Source: Hippopus hippopus (Eukaryota > Mollusca > Bivalvia > Cardiida > Cardiidae). From it: a stretch of 64,000 bases of DNA. The stretch lies in the NCBI GenBank assembly GCA_946811185.2, contig OX328105.1, positions 37,388,974 to 37,452,973 on the forward strand, in the 5' to 3' direction. Below, in pieces: positions 63,860 through 64,000 of this stretch. A program made the position numbers and the translations under genes. Numbering within the stretch: position 1 is the stretch's first letter; each line of letters starts with the position of its first letter. The notes under the pieces were generated by a model. The model saw only the letters and a program-made list of their open reading frames with translations, ran no database searches and was not told the DNA's origin.

Positions 63860-64000
63860 AGCATTTATCACACAATTCTGAGGTTTAACGACAACGATAA
63901 GAAAGGCTTTTGAAAACAATGTGGGAAAAGGAGAAAATTCTAGTTACGTGTGGGAAAAGGAGAAAATGCTGATAACTAGCATTTTCTCCATTTCTCACCC
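63860..64000. repeat. D-family MITE cut by the window end
   Basis: 'gcatttatcacacaattctg', then 'aacaatgtgggaaaaggaga' repeated, and 'atgctgataactagcatttt'. An internal duplication of the 'gtgggaaaaggagaaaat' segment is present. Confidence 0.75.

Overview
This window is animal nuclear DNA: AT-rich, gene-poor, intron-rich and packed with short palindromic repeats. There are no operons or Shine-Dalgarno sites. The repeat style (large GC-rich palindromes and hairpin MITEs every few kb) and the gene content suggest a lophotrochozoan, most likely a bivalve mollusc; this is inference, because no species-diagnostic gene is present.

The backbone is one large plus-strand gene for a zinc transporter of the ZIP family, LIV-1 subfamily, ZIP4/ZIP12 type. 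I assembled 14 coding exons from position 8480 to 62369 (742 codons). They join in frame at every junction and run from a signal peptide through the cysteine-rich ectodomain, Asp/His-rich inserts, a CPSLIQQ motif and membrane helices 1-3 to the metal-binding HNFADG and HEFPHE motifs of helices 4 and 5. The remaining helices lie beyond the right edge. Exon 1 is separated from exon 2 by a 34.6 kb intron. Two introns use GC-AG splice sites, and an 18-nt microexon is proposed between exons 12 and 14.

Region by region: 1-2600 has no gene but holds a perfect 42-bp palindrome. At 3096-3441 (minus) is a two-exon gene for a small secreted cysteine-rich peptide, with a TATA box and a polyA signal. At 4563-5892 is a full-length but inactivated mariner element. 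Just after it is a frameshifted copy of ZIP exon 4, including its CT microsatellite. ZIP exon 1 is at 8480-8860. Intron 1 (8.9-43.5 kb) holds a decayed L1/Tx1-like LINE (28.6-30.7 kb), an intact single-exon rhodopsin-class GPCR on the opposite strand (31333-32409), a 3' fragment of a second LINE, SINEs, a TIR element with internal tandem repeats, and many MITEs. Exons 2-14 lie between 43.4 and 62.4 kb.

Five recurring short families (called A-E here) fill the non-coding space. A and B are GC-rich palindromes sharing one core. C and D are TTAA-flanked hairpin MITEs of piggyBac style. E is a CCAAT-type palindrome bounded by a 'gtattcaccaaccattctta' sequence. Several are inserted inside one another, which gives a relative chronology (A before C before D; E before C). 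Boundaries of repeats are approximate to a few bases unless a TTAA or TA target site is stated.
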